Source of the DNA: Proteiniphilum propionicum
GTDB taxonomy: Bacteria > Bacteroidota > Bacteroidia > Bacteroidales > Dysgonomonadaceae
Assembly: GCF_022267555.1 (NCBI RefSeq)
Contig: NZ_CP073586.1
Coordinates: 3,204,501-3,268,500 of the forward strand
Length of the DNA stretch: 64,000 nucleotides
Direction: 5' to 3'
Below the pieces are notes generated by a model, which was given only the letters and a program-made list of their open reading frames with translations, did no database searches and was not told where the DNA came from. The position numbers and the translations under genes are program-made. Position 1 is the stretch's first letter; each line of letters begins with the position of its first letter. This document shows, one piece after another, positions 54,910 through 64,000 of this stretch.

Positions 54910-56640
54910 ATGAGAAAGATGACATGCTTATTAGCTTTGTTTATTAGCATTAGTTTATTTGCTAGTGAAAGAGTTAATATTTGGCCAAAGGATAAAATGC
55001 CACATAGGCAAGACCATCAGATTGCTGCCATGACAGACGAGGCCAGGCAAAAAGATTTTAAAGCGGACAAGAATCGGGTCGCTTACTTGGAATGGTACGA
55101 TGCACCAGCTGAGGAAGTACGCAATGGAGGATGTATGATTCTTATTTCGGGCGGTGGTTACGAGTCCTGTTGTGATATGGAACTCATTAAACTATGGAAC
55201 AAAACATTTACGCAATTAGGATTTCAATGTGTGAACTTTGTATATAGGACGCCCAGACCCGTGGGGCTGCCAATTTATCAAACTGCATGGGAAGATGGAC
55301 AACGTGCTGTTCGTAAAGTTCGAAGCGAAGCAAGGAAACGTGGATTTGATCCGGAAAGGATTGGAGTTATCTCCATGTCGGCAGGTTCGCATTTAGCCTT
55401 GCTATTGGCTACCAGTTCGCAAACTTCGGCTTATGATAAAATAGACCCGATAGACGAGCTGCCTTGTCATATCAATTGGGCGATTGTGAATGCCCCGGCT
55501 TATGGTACTACCGATGCCGAAACAGGCATACCTGCAAGCCGACAAGGATATGGAACGGATGTAAAATTGAGTTCAGTTTTTAAATTTGATGAACGAACCT
55601 GCCCAATGAGTCTTCATCACGGAGGAACCGACGTTTATGCTCCACATACTTCAACATTGGTTTACCGGCAACTCAGACGAATGAATATTCCTGCCGAATT
55701 ACACCTGTATGCGGATAAGGGACATGGCGCTTTCGGACTGGAAAGAGGAATTGAATTTATGCGCCAAATGGGATATATGGGTAAGTTAGAAGAAGAGGTG
55801 GAGTTGATGGAGCGCTATGCCGATGATAGCGACCGCCTTGATTACTCGAAAATGGATATCTGGCCAGAGGGAAAAACACCAGATATTCAGCCTAATCAGT
55901 GTACACCATATCTAGAATGGCATACACCAAAGAACCTGAAAACAAAGGCAATACAGATTATCTATTCGGGAGGAAGTTATACAGGAAACGACCCGGATGG
56001 TTTTGAGGTAGCACCTGCGCGTCGTTTCCTGAATGAAAAGGGGATGACGGTAGTAACCTTAAAGTATCGTACACCTCGGCCTACAACTGGGTTGGCTAAG
56101 CATACAACTGCCTGGCAAGACTTGCAGCGTACCATTAAAATTGTACGAAGCGAAGCGGCTAAGCGCGGACTTGATCCGGGACGAATTGGTATCATGGGCA
56201 GTTCGGCAGGCGGACACCTAACTTTAATGGGAGTTACTTCGTCTTCACATCGGTCTTATTTGCCTATTGACGCAATTGACAAACAGCCTTGTCATGTGCA
56301 GTGGGGGATTGGCTTTTATCCTGCCTATGCACTGACCGATGGATTGAATCAACCCAATGTGAAAAAAGGAAATGAAGATGATGCTGTATTGGCTCCGGAA
56401 TTCTCATTCGATTTGAAAACTGCTCCTATGCTGTTTATACACGGAGATGCCGATGGATGGGCAGCCATGAACTCAGTAAAGACTTGGGAGAAAATTCTAC
56501 AAATAGGCATTCAGAGTGAACTTCATACCTTGGCTACTCGCGAACATTGTTTCCAGCGAAAAGCTTCTCCGGAAACAGGAAGTTATACCCACCTGGAACG
56601 TATTTGGGAGTTTCTTACCGCAAAGGAATTTAATAAATAA
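54910..56640 (+). CDS. Secreted protein with two tandem alpha/beta-hydrolase (BD-FAE/esterase-like) domains
   Basis: 576 residues, signal peptide to about LFAS (residue 19). Two homologous hydrolase domains: residues about 22-290 and 315-572, each with RTPRP and an 'AWxDxQRxxxxxRSEAxKRGxDPxRIG' block. Domain 1 nucleophile is Ser157 in S155-M-S-A-G159 (a Ser replaces the first Gly of GxSxG), with Asp241 and His272 as partners. Domain 2 has the standard G430-S-S432-A-G434, Asp513 or Asp515, and His546. Both triads look complete. Family members are carbohydrate esterases of acetyl- or feruloyl-type. Single transcription unit; repeats may have different substrates. Confidence 0.85.
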   Translation: MRKMTCLLALFISISLFASERVNIWPKDKMPHRQDHQIAAMTDEARQKDFKADKNRVAYLEWYDAPAEEVRNGGCMILISGGGYESCCDMELIKLWNKTFTQLGFQCVNFVYRTPRPVGLPIYQTAWEDGQRAVRKVRSEARKRGFDPERIGVISMSAGSHLALLLATSSQTSAYDKIDPIDELPCHINWAIVNAPAYGTTDAETGIPASRQGYGTDVKLSSVFKFDERTCPMSLHHGGTDVYAPHTSTLVYRQLRRMNIPAELHLYADKGHGAFGLERGIEFMRQMGYMGKLEEEVELMERYADDSDRLDYSKMDIWPEGKTPDIQPNQCTPYLEWHTPKNLKTKAIQIIYSGGSYTGNDPDGFEVAPARRFLNEKGMTVVTLKYRTPRPTTGLAKHTTAWQDLQRTIKIVRSEAAKRGLDPGRIGIMGSSAGGHLTLMGVTSSSHRSYLPIDAIDKQPCHVQWGIGFYPAYALTDGLNQPNVKKGNEDDAVLAPEFSFDLKTAPMLFIHGDADGWAAMNSVKTWEKILQIGIQSELHTLATREHCFQRKASPETGSYTHLERIWEFLTAKEFNK

Positions 56641-56813
56641 AAGTTTCGTGTAAGTTTTCAGTCTAAAGATTACCTCTGGAAGTTTATTTAATTTTTTGCA
56701 AAAAACTCTTTTTAGGATATTTTTCTTTTCAAAATTTTTTTTCGTGAGAAGGTTCGCTACATTTCACTGACAAAATTTGAAATTCTCTTTTTCCATGACT
56801 TAACAGATTTACT

Positions 56814-57401
56814 TCATTTTTCCACCGGCGTGTTGATGTAAAATCCCTTGGGTAGCTTCACATATACACTCACCTCGCTGCTTATATCCAATTGTTCGGC
56901 AAATGGTTTTTCCACCTAGGGAGAGTCGAAGATCACGTAATCGTACAAGTGTTTATTTGCCGGAATTGCATTTACACCAAGCTTTCCTTTCAGGGTTGGC
57001 TCGATGAAGATTTCCGTGCCGAAGCTATCGTTTTCCTCTTCATCGAACAGACCCAAATCCTCCTCGTAATCCTCTTTCGTGACTTTAAAATTGTCACGGT
57101 AGACAAAATCGTTCCCGGTATTGTAAGGGGGATCGATATAGATCATCTTCACCTTGTTCAGGTAGGGGTTTTGCAGGAGCTTTAACACATCGAGATTGTC
57201 GCCTTCTATATAAAGGTTCTCGGTAGTGTTCCAGTCCTTGATCTCCTCCTTACCGGGTCGAACTGTTTTGCGAATAGGATGGTTCCCCTCAATGATGGAT
57301 TGCTTCTTCCCCACCCAAGTGAACTCGTAACATTCATCACCATCGACCACCTCAAATGTAAAATTTTCCTGCTCTTGTTCGCCATGGTTTTTGGAGCTCA
57401 A
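56814..57401 (-). pseudogene. Type III restriction-modification remnant: Mod N-terminus joined to Res C-terminus
   Basis: The open part (57401 to 56916) starts like a type III Mod methyltransferase (DWNTTENLYIEGDNLDVLKLLQNPYLNKVKMIYIDPPYNTGNDFVYRDNF with the DPPY catalytic motif IV), but after EEENDSFG it continues as the C-terminal end of Res (LKGKLGVNAIPANKHLYDYVIFDSP). A TAG at 56916-56918 follows, and the same frame continues with Res-type [15 protein letters not shown] and [15 protein letters not shown] to a TGA at 56814. So the middle of the mod-res operon was deleted and the fusion then gained a stop. Neither activity can remain. Confidence 0.8.
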
Positions 57402-57633
57402 TTACCGGCACAGACTGTCAAAAAAAGAAGTTCGCCTAAGTGGCAACGCATATTGTCACTACACACAGAGACGGTGCACATATCAGTCGTAACGGATTGG
57501 GGAGATAGACTTACCTCGGTTGCAATCATACTCAATCAGCCGCAGGTGTTTCAGTAATCATTTGTTCTTGGCATACAACGGATCTTATCTACACACGACA
57601 AATGGAAGAACAAAACGTTGTTCCCCCTTGAAC

Positions 57634-59865
57634 TTACCAAACAACTATCTCATCGAGAAAAACCCAGCCGCCTTTTATTCCGTTCGCTATGGCTTTGTAA
57701 CGGATGTATCGACCTCTTGCAGCTCCCTGCCATCCGAAATTCTGGAACAGCGTTCCGGCCTCCTTTTCAGATACGCTGTTTTTGATACGCGATAATTCAG
57801 TAAACATTTTGTTATCGTCAGACACTGCAATTACCACCTCTTTGGGAAACCATATCCACGGGCCAATACTCTGCATAAACCGTGCATTGACAGAATAAAC
57901 GGACTGCGTACTTCCCAGGTCTATGGTTACATCCATTCCATTGGTCATAAATCCCTGCCAACGACCGTCGCCATGAGATAATCCACCGGTCAAACCGTTT
58001 ACCAGGGCTTTTTCGCCCCCGGCAGCATAGTAAGGATTAACAGGGATATTGTAAAAGACCGGTTTCCCGATAGCCTTATGGTAGTCGAACCGGCGTGTTA
58101 CAGCGGGGCCTGATGGCTTTTCACCGTCGAACAACTGTGCAGTAACAATGACAGAATCAGGCACCTGAACAGGGCCGCTATAAACAGGCGACTGAGCATC
58201 GGGCAGTGATCCGTCGGTGGTATAACGTATATCCGCCGGCGCTTTTTCTGTGGAAAGTGTTACGGTAATGGCATTTTCCACGGAATCGGTATCGTGTGAA
58301 AAATCCACTTCGTTGGATAATGTAAACGGGTTATAACCCTTTTGCTGCAACACGGGTATAGCACTGTTTACACGTGTACGGAAATCTGTCCACGATTTGT
58401 TCCCGGGCTGTGTCCATGCCACTTCTGCCAAAGCAAGCAAGCGTGGGTAAAGCATATATTCAACATGTTGTTCCGTAGGAATATATTCAGCCCATAAGTT
58501 GGCTTGTACACCTAATATATGTTTCGCCTCTTCGGCCGAAAGAGCAGCCGGGACAGGATCGTAGGAATATACTTTTTCTATGGGCAAGAAACCGCCTATG
58601 GCCTCGGGTTGAGTTCCGGGATTTGCCTGATAAGCATCGAAATAACAAAATTCGCCTGGCGTCATCACAGCATCGTGCCCACTTTGCGCAGCAGTAATCC
58701 CGCCTTGCTCGCCACGCCACGACATCACGGTAGCATCTGGTGCCAATCCTCCATCGAGAATCTCGTCCCAACCCAGCAGTTTTCGCCCTTTTGAATTCAA
58801 AAACTTCTCTATGCGCTTTATAAGATAGCTTTGCAATCCGGCTTCATCTTTCAGGCCTTCGGCTTTTATCCGCGCCTGGCATTCAGGGCATTTTTTCCAA
58901 TGTTCGCGACTGGCTTCATCGCCACCCACATGAATAAATTCCGACGGAAAGATATCGATAACTTCAGTCAACACGTTTTCCAGGAACTCAAACGTTTGAT
59001 CGTTCCCTATGCAAAACTCGCTGCTTGTATATGGTTTTCCAGTACACGAAAGATGCGGATAAACAGCCAGCACCTCTTCGGAATGACCCGGCATCTCTAT
59101 CTCGGGGATCACGGTGATATGTCGTTCAGCAGCATAGCGTACAAGCTCCCGTGCTTCGTCTTGTGTATAATAACCGCCATAAGCACCTGGTGTGCCTTCA
59201 GGCAGATATATTCGTTCCGAGTCCCACCACTCTTTCCATGTGGCGTGCGTTCGCCAGGCTGCAATACCTGTAAGTTCGGGATATTTTTTGATTTCTATAC
59301 GCCATCCAGGCCCATCGGTCAAATGCCAGTGAAAACGGTTTAACTTATAGTATGCCATCAGGTCGATTTGTTTCTTGAGAAAATCGAGCGATACAAAGTG
59401 ACGCGAACAATCGATCATAGCCCCTCTGTAGCTGAAACGCGGAGCATCTTCGATTTTCACGAAAGGGATGCTGGTCCTGTTTTCAACCATCTGCAGGAGC
59501 GATTGGATTCCGTAAAACAGTCCAGCTTCGCTCGAAGCCGAAATCAACACACCATCACTATTTACTGTCAACATGTAAGACTCATGCGGAGCAGGTAATT
59601 CGCTTGGGTTCTCCATCACCAATTGCAGTTTCTTACCTGAAGGAGATATTGTTACACTGTTTTTTAAGAAAGTTAATAGTATCTCTGCTGATTCGGTATC
59701 AATATTTTTTGTCACAGCATTAAACCCACTTGAGATATTAAGATTTCCCTTACCAAATTCAGTATTATTGGGCTTGGGAATGAGGTTTAATTCTACCTGA
59801 GTACCCTCTTTTTGTTTACACGAGAATAAAACTAGAAGTAGTGAAAGAACAAAATACTTTTTCAT
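57634..59865 (-). CDS. GH20 beta-N-acetylhexosaminidase, lipoprotein (first)
   Basis: 743 residues, lipobox LFSC at Cys16. GH20b N-terminal domain (about 25-135), GH20 barrel (about 140-500) with the catalytic Asp316-Glu317 pair in HVGGDEA, plus NRFHWHLTDGPGWRIEIK. After the barrel lie a chitobiase-like C-terminal domain (about 560-620) and a F5/8C-like domain (about 630-743). It removes terminal GlcNAc/GalNAc by substrate-assisted catalysis. It is divergent from cutC and paralogous to the GH20 gene at 61148. Confidence 0.95.
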   Translation of the reverse strand: MKKYFVLSLLLVLFSCKQKEGTQVELNLIPKPNNTEFGKGNLNISSGFNAVTKNIDTESAEILLTFLKNSVTISPSGKKLQLVMENPSELPAPHESYMLTVNSDGVLISASSEAGLFYGIQSLLQMVENRTSIPFVKIEDAPRFSYRGAMIDCSRHFVSLDFLKKQIDLMAYYKLNRFHWHLTDGPGWRIEIKKYPELTGIAAWRTHATWKEWWDSERIYLPEGTPGAYGGYYTQDEARELVRYAAERHITVIPEIEMPGHSEEVLAVYPHLSCTGKPYTSSEFCIGNDQTFEFLENVLTEVIDIFPSEFIHVGGDEASREHWKKCPECQARIKAEGLKDEAGLQSYLIKRIEKFLNSKGRKLLGWDEILDGGLAPDATVMSWRGEQGGITAAQSGHDAVMTPGEFCYFDAYQANPGTQPEAIGGFLPIEKVYSYDPVPAALSAEEAKHILGVQANLWAEYIPTEQHVEYMLYPRLLALAEVAWTQPGNKSWTDFRTRVNSAIPVLQQKGYNPFTLSNEVDFSHDTDSVENAITVTLSTEKAPADIRYTTDGSLPDAQSPVYSGPVQVPDSVIVTAQLFDGEKPSGPAVTRRFDYHKAIGKPVFYNIPVNPYYAAGGEKALVNGLTGGLSHGDGRWQGFMTNGMDVTIDLGSTQSVYSVNARFMQSIGPWIWFPKEVVIAVSDDNKMFTELSRIKNSVSEKEAGTLFQNFGWQGAARGRYIRYKAIANGIKGGWVFLDEIVVW

Positions 59866-60192
59866 TAAAATTTGATTTTAGTTTCGCATGCTTAAATTTC
59901 TCCATTTAAAGCTAAATTTAAGTCATATATATGTTTTATGATGTAAAGGTAGTGAAAATAATTATCAGGCATAATTACTCAAAATGTTATATAATATAAA
60001 TTTTTAATTTATATAATTGTAAATCTGTTCACTATAGGGCCACTCATTATGCTTTATATCATCCTATTATCTAATATTTTCTAAGGCTGTACAATATTGT
60101 AACGGTCGACAAGGAACAACTGATTTTTTTGAAAAGGTTTAATTTTGTTGTTAATATTATTACATTTGCAATATCATTTTGCCAATGCTTCG

Positions 60193-60222
60193 GTAATTAT
60201 TTTTTAAACTCCTGACAATCAG
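60193..60222 (+). repeat. 30-bp dispersed repeat, copy B
   Basis: Second copy of the 2171-2200 repeat, 27 of 30 identical, same orientation, in the 59866-60364 spacer between the divergent GH20 and cutC genes. That spacer is AT-rich, holds a TACATTTG (-7-like, 60161-60168), and no gene is seen in it. Confidence 0.6.
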
Positions 60223-60364
60223 CGAAAGTGCTACTGGGTTTTGGGTGGGTTTGTTTTGCTGTTAATTAATGGATTACATGGCGTTTCAATACTTTTACCG
60301 GGCTGTTGGTTTCGCAATAAATTTAGTTTAACAAAATTAGAACTACGTGAAATTCAATACAAAC

Positions 60365-61123
60365 ATGTCAGATTATAAACTAGAGATATGCGCCAACTCG
60401 GTAGCCAGTTGCGTTGAAGCACAAAAAGGTGGCGCTTACCGTGTAGAGCTATGTGCAGCCATTCCCGAGGGGGGGACAACGCCCTCTTACGGTGATATAG
60501 CCCTGGCACGCGAACTGCTCGATATCAAACTAAACGTAATCATCCGTCCCCGGGGAGGTGATTTTCTATACTCCGCCCTTGAGCAGAGGATCATGCTCAA
60601 GGATATTGAGATAGCCCGTAAGCTGGGCGCCGACGGTGTGGTAATAGGCTGTCTGACAGCTGAAGGTGAAGTAGATATGAAACGTAATAAGGAGCTTATT
60701 GATGCCGCAAGCGGGATGAGCATCACCTTTCACAGGGCATTCGACATGTGCCGGGATCCTTTTGAAAGTCTCGAAAAAATAGTATCTTTAGGCTGTGATA
60801 GAGTCCTCACTTCCGGCCAGCAACCCAAAGCTGAACAAGGCATTCCTCTACTGAAACAACTAGTGGAAAAAGCCGCCGGCCGCATTGTCATCATGCCAGG
60901 GAGCGGCGTTAATGCGCAAAATATTGCAAAGATTGCAAAAGAGACCGGAGCTAAAGAATTTCATCTCTCCGCGCGTGAGCAGATAGAAAGCAAAATGGTT
61001 TACAGGAACCCCGATGTTAAAATGGGTGGTAAAACCATCGTAATAAACGAATACGCGCAAGAGATCACTGGCGCCGGGATTGTTAAAAATACATTGCTGG
61101 AACTGAAAAAAGTACTAAGATAA
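60365..61123 (+). CDS. cutC: CutC family protein (copper homeostasis)
   Basis: 252 residues from ATG 60365 (MSDYKLEICANSVAS); a GTG six codons upstream is a less likely start. Complete CutC TIM barrel with conserved blocks YRVELCAAIPEGGTTPS, NVIIRPRGGDF, GADGVVIGCLTAEGEVD, ITFHRAFDM, ILTSGQ-like VLTSGQQ and IVIMPGSGVN. CutC has been linked to copper tolerance, but binding and catalytic roles remain unclear. It ends 24 bp before the second GH20, so they probably share a transcript. Confidence 0.92.
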   Translation: MSDYKLEICANSVASCVEAQKGGAYRVELCAAIPEGGTTPSYGDIALARELLDIKLNVIIRPRGGDFLYSALEQRIMLKDIEIARKLGADGVVIGCLTAEGEVDMKRNKELIDAASGMSITFHRAFDMCRDPFESLEKIVSLGCDRVLTSGQQPKAEQGIPLLKQLVEKAAGRIVIMPGSGVNAQNIAKIAKETGAKEFHLSAREQIESKMVYRNPDVKMGGKTIVINEYAQEITGAGIVKNTLLELKKVLR

Positions 61124-61147
61124 AGTCAAACAAATTAAAAAAGAAAA

Positions 61148-63484
61148 ATGAAGAGAATAATTAAATTAAGTATGCTTATTGCATCCATCTGCTGTATGAC
61201 ATCGTGTAATACCGGTAGCAGCAGCCAGGCTGAAGTGAATTACAACGTGGTTCCTCTGCCCGGAGAAATTGCTATTACTGAAGGCACACCGTTCACTCTT
61301 TCAGGATCGACAAAGATTGTATACCCCGAAGGAAATGAAAAAATGCAGAGAAACGCAGAGTTTCTGGCAGATTACCTGGAGATATCCACCGGGATTAAAC
61401 CTGCTGTTACATCAGCTCCTGCCGATCAGAACGCCATAGTCCTTTCTACGGGGCTGAACCATGAAAATTCCGAAGCCTATGAGATTACTATAGACAACCA
61501 GGCCATACGAATAAATGGTGCTTCCGAAGCAGCTGTATTTTACGGTATACAGACATTGCGAAAATCCACGCCTGTTGAAAAACAGAGAACCGTATCGTAT
61601 TCGCCGGTAACCATCAACGATGCTCCACGATTTGCATATCGCGGAATGATGCTGGATGTGGCACGCCATTTCCAGCCAGCGGAGTTTGTGAAAAAGTATA
61701 TCGATCTCCTGGCATTGCACAACATCAACCGCTTTCACTGGCACCTGACAGAAGACCAGGGATGGAGAATTGAAATAGAATCATACCCGAAGCTTACCGA
61801 GATCGGTTCCATGCGGAAAGAGACAGTGATAGGCAAAAACACCGGTAAATATGACGGCACCCCTCACGGGGGCTTCTATACCAAGGATGAGCTGAAAGAG
61901 ATAGTGAAATACGCCGAAGAACGTTATATTACAATAATCCCCGAGGTGGACCTGCCTGGTCATATGCTAGCCGCGCTGGCAGCCTATCCCGAGTTAGGTT
62001 GTACTGGTGGCCCGTATGAGGTATCACGTGAATGGGGTGTCTTCGACGATGTGCTATGCCCCGGAAAAGAAGAGACTTTCGCCTTCCTTGAGGCGGTGCT
62101 GGCAGAGGTAATGGAGATCTTCCCATCAAAGTATATTCATATAGGTGGTGACGAAGCACCAAAAGTACGCTGGGAAAAATGCCCCGACTGTCAGACACGT
62201 ATCAGAGAGCTGGGTTTGAAAGACCGTGACGGACATACTGCCGAACACTACCTACAGAGTTATGTTACTGCTCGCGTGGAGAAATTCCTTAACGATCACG
62301 GCCGCAGCATTATCGGCTGGGATGAGATACTTGAGGGTGAGCTTGCTCCCAACGCCACCGTTATGTCGTGGCGCGGAATGGGAGGAGGAATACAGGCAGC
62401 ACAGATGGGTCACGATGTGATCATGACCCCCACCACTTACTGTTATTTCGACTATTATCAGACACAGGACACTAGTGATGAGCCTCTTGCTATCGGCGGT
62501 TTCCTGCCTCTTGAACAGGTTTATAGCTTTGAGCCTGCGCCCAACACGTTGACAGATGATCAGAAAATGCATATATTAGGACCACAGGCCAACTTGTGGA
62601 CGGAATATATCAGAGAACCATCGCATGTTGAGTATATGACTCTGCCGCGACTGGCTGCAATGTGTGAAGTACAGTGGATGCAGCCCGGACAAAAGAACTA
62701 TGAACAGTTCCTTACAAGGCTGCCTCAGCTGTTGTCGCTATACGAAAAGCTTGGTTATAACTATGCTACTCATGTTTACGATGTACAGGCATCGCTCACT
62801 CCCAACTTCGACAATAACGCCCTTGACGTTGAGTTCTCCACCATTGACAATGCTCCGGTATTCTACACGCTTGATGGCAGCGACCCTACCGTCTCTTCCA
62901 CGAAGTACGAAGATAAATTCTCCATCAGGGAAAATGCGGAACTTAGAGCAGTAGCCATTCGTGAAGGAGTAAAAGACAGCAAGGTATTCAAAGAAAACAT
63001 CACCCTCAGCAAGTCGAGCTTTAAACCGGCCCAGTTGCTTACTACCCCTGCAGGAAGTTACGAGTACTCGGGCGCCGGGATGCTTGTCGACGGGCTTAAC
63101 GGTAACAGCACTAACTATCGTACCGGAAGGTGGATAGGTTTCCAGGGAGAGGATCTGATTGCTGTAATTGACATGCTGGAGCCTACAGAAGTCTCATCGC
63201 TTGAGGTATGCAACGCTGTAGTAACAGGCGACTGGATTTTTGATGCTTCTGAGATCATCATTGAATCTTCAGATGATAACAAAATCTTTGCAGAGGTGTC
63301 GGCTCTTAAGATTGCAGATGAGAAAGACGGACACTGGTCAGATATCTCTACCCACAACCTTTCATTTGAGCCGGTGACGGCACGCTACTTTAAGGTAACG
63401 GTGAGACCTTCGGTTATGCCGGACTGGCATCCGGGAAAAGGGAACAGAGCCTTTATTTTCGTGGATGAGATAAAACTGAATTAA
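61148..63484 (+). CDS. GH20 beta-N-acetylhexosaminidase, lipoprotein (second)
   Basis: 778 residues, lipobox MTSC at Cys20. GH20b domain (about 30-155), barrel (about 160-510) with HxGGDE catalytic pair Asp335-Glu336 and INRFHWHLTEDQGWRIEIE, a chitobiase/FN3-like domain (about 575-650) and a C-terminal F5/8C-like domain. Same architecture as the 57634 paralog, from which it is clearly diverged, so each may prefer a different glycan. Followed by a strong terminator at 63533. Confidence 0.95.
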   Translation: MKRIIKLSMLIASICCMTSCNTGSSSQAEVNYNVVPLPGEIAITEGTPFTLSGSTKIVYPEGNEKMQRNAEFLADYLEISTGIKPAVTSAPADQNAIVLSTGLNHENSEAYEITIDNQAIRINGASEAAVFYGIQTLRKSTPVEKQRTVSYSPVTINDAPRFAYRGMMLDVARHFQPAEFVKKYIDLLALHNINRFHWHLTEDQGWRIEIESYPKLTEIGSMRKETVIGKNTGKYDGTPHGGFYTKDELKEIVKYAEERYITIIPEVDLPGHMLAALAAYPELGCTGGPYEVSREWGVFDDVLCPGKEETFAFLEAVLAEVMEIFPSKYIHIGGDEAPKVRWEKCPDCQTRIRELGLKDRDGHTAEHYLQSYVTARVEKFLNDHGRSIIGWDEILEGELAPNATVMSWRGMGGGIQAAQMGHDVIMTPTTYCYFDYYQTQDTSDEPLAIGGFLPLEQVYSFEPAPNTLTDDQKMHILGPQANLWTEYIREPSHVEYMTLPRLAAMCEVQWMQPGQKNYEQFLTRLPQLLSLYEKLGYNYATHVYDVQASLTPNFDNNALDVEFSTIDNAPVFYTLDGSDPTVSSTKYEDKFSIRENAELRAVAIREGVKDSKVFKENITLSKSSFKPAQLLTTPAGSYEYSGAGMLVDGLNGNSTNYRTGRWIGFQGEDLIAVIDMLEPTEVSSLEVCNAVVTGDWIFDASEIIIESSDDNKIFAEVSALKIADEKDGHWSDISTHNLSFEPVTARYFKVTVRPSVMPDWHPGKGNRAFIFVDEIKLN

Positions 63485-63532
63485 AACAGATGTACCTGAT
63501 CAGATGATATTGGTACAGATTAGTAATAAAGT

Positions 63533-63569
63533 AAAGCGCCACCTCCTTCGGGAAGTAGCGCTTTTTTTT
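63533..63569 (+). terminator. Strong intrinsic terminator after the second GH20
   Basis: AAAGCGC (63533-63539) pairs with GCGCTTT and an inner ACCTCC/GGAAGT stem (one mismatch) closes on a stable TTCG tetraloop; eight T residues follow (63562-63569). Confidence 0.85.
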
Positions 63570-63591
63570 GATGATTATACTATTTTATCGG

Positions 63592-63647
63592 GGTTCTTCC
63601 TGCTTTATCTGGTTCTTCCTGCTTTATCTGGTTTTTTCCTGCTTTTA
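63592..63647. repeat. 19-bp tandem repeat between GH20 and nfo
   Basis: GGTTCTTCCTGCTTTATCT occurs twice exactly (63592-63610, 63611-63629) with a third, partial copy (63630-63647). The spacer 63485-63773 holds only the terminator and these repeats. Confidence 0.85.
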
Positions 63648-63773
63648 AAGGATTGAGCCCTCTCCGAAAACCTCAAAACCCAATTTTATCGGTTTGTAAC
63701 TTATTGATAATCAATGTTCATCTTGTGAAATTTTCAAGAAAAAAGACTTATCGGACGAGACTCAAGGATTCTA

Positions 63774-64000
63774 TTATTTTTGAGGGTCTTCCTGTTTTAT
63801 CAAGCTATATAGCGTCTTAATCTCTTCCGCCCAAATGGTATCATCGGGAGTTTCAAGAATTAAAGGCATGTCGTCAAATCGCGGGTCATTTACAATAAAT
63901 GAGAACAGATTCATGTTCATCACCCCCTTTCCGAGGCTGTCGTGACGATCAACCCTTGAAGCTAGCTCTTTCTTGGAATCGTTGATATGTAAGCCTTTTA
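63774..64000 (-). CDS. nfo: Deoxyribonuclease IV (endonuclease IV), C-terminal part, truncated by window edge
   Basis: Minus-strand frame with stop at 63774 and 75 codons inside the window. The translation [39 protein letters not shown] and [18 protein letters not shown] matches the end of AP endonuclease IV, including the DRHD and ILETP metal-site blocks. It cleaves at abasic sites in base-excision repair using three zinc ions. The N-terminal three quarters lie beyond the window. Convergent with the GH20 gene. Confidence 0.9.
   Translation of the reverse strand, partial: KGLHINDSKKELASRVDRHDSLGKGVMNMNLFSFIVNDPRFDDMPLILETPDDTIWAEEIKTLYSLIKQEDPQK

Noticed and set aside
1-64000. tRNA, rRNA or a complete prophage or plasmid region
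   Set aside because: Intergenic stretches were checked for T-loop sequences and structural RNA blocks and none was found; mobile DNA is limited to the two IS elements and the intron fragment.

Overview
The window looks like a chromosomal segment of a Bacteroidales bacterium. Evidence: two SusC/SusD pairs, DUF5004/DUF4961/DUF6377 family proteins, many SPII lipoproteins, Bacteroidetes-type -7 boxes (TAnnTTTG) upstream of several genes, and the dxs-trkA neighbourhood typical of this order. Gene content is compatible with a Dysgonomonadaceae/Porphyromonadaceae-like saccharolytic anaerobe, but this is inference and the genus cannot be fixed from the sequence alone.

Layout. 1-4855: end of dxs, trkA, and convergent clpB. 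4887-6774: an IS1182-type element with 16-bp inverted repeats and a 6-bp target duplication, its transposase broken by a +1 frameshift, inserted about 30 bp in front of clpB. 7018-8655: a small CxxC protein, a truncated ECF sigma factor, and a hemolysin III/PAQR membrane protein. 8965-17133: a histidine-degradation cluster (hutU, ftcD, hutI, fchA, hutH) plus an MFS transporter, all on the minus strand. 17290-18235: the 5' part of a group II intron with a dead maturase gene, directly downstream of a terminator-like hairpin. 18301-20539: a three-gene operon of two membrane proteins and a winged-helix regulator. 20679-21808: an IS30-family element.

21897-52924 is the centrepiece: a polysaccharide utilization locus (PUL) with a DUF6377 regulator (+) convergent with a fourteen-gene, minus-strand, tightly packed run. 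In transcription order the run encodes GH130, GH78, an SGNH hydrolase, SusD, DUF5004, DUF4961, SusC, SusD, SusC, a ricin/DUF4185-like lipoprotein, GH38, GH92, GH92 and GH2. The enzyme set points to an alpha-mannan-type glycan decorated with rhamnose and probably acyl groups. A fungal rhamnomannan or a rhamnose-containing mannoprotein glycan is a reasonable hypothesis; the specificity is not shown by sequence. The SusC/SusD order is unusual (SusD ... SusC-SusD-SusC).

53326-64000: pirin, a very acidic small protein, a secreted protein with two tandem alpha/beta-hydrolase domains, a type III restriction-modification remnant in which the start of Mod is joined to the end of Res, two GH20 beta-hexosaminidases flanking cutC, and the C-terminal end of endonuclease IV (nfo) running off the right edge. 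No rRNA, tRNA or CRISPR array was found.
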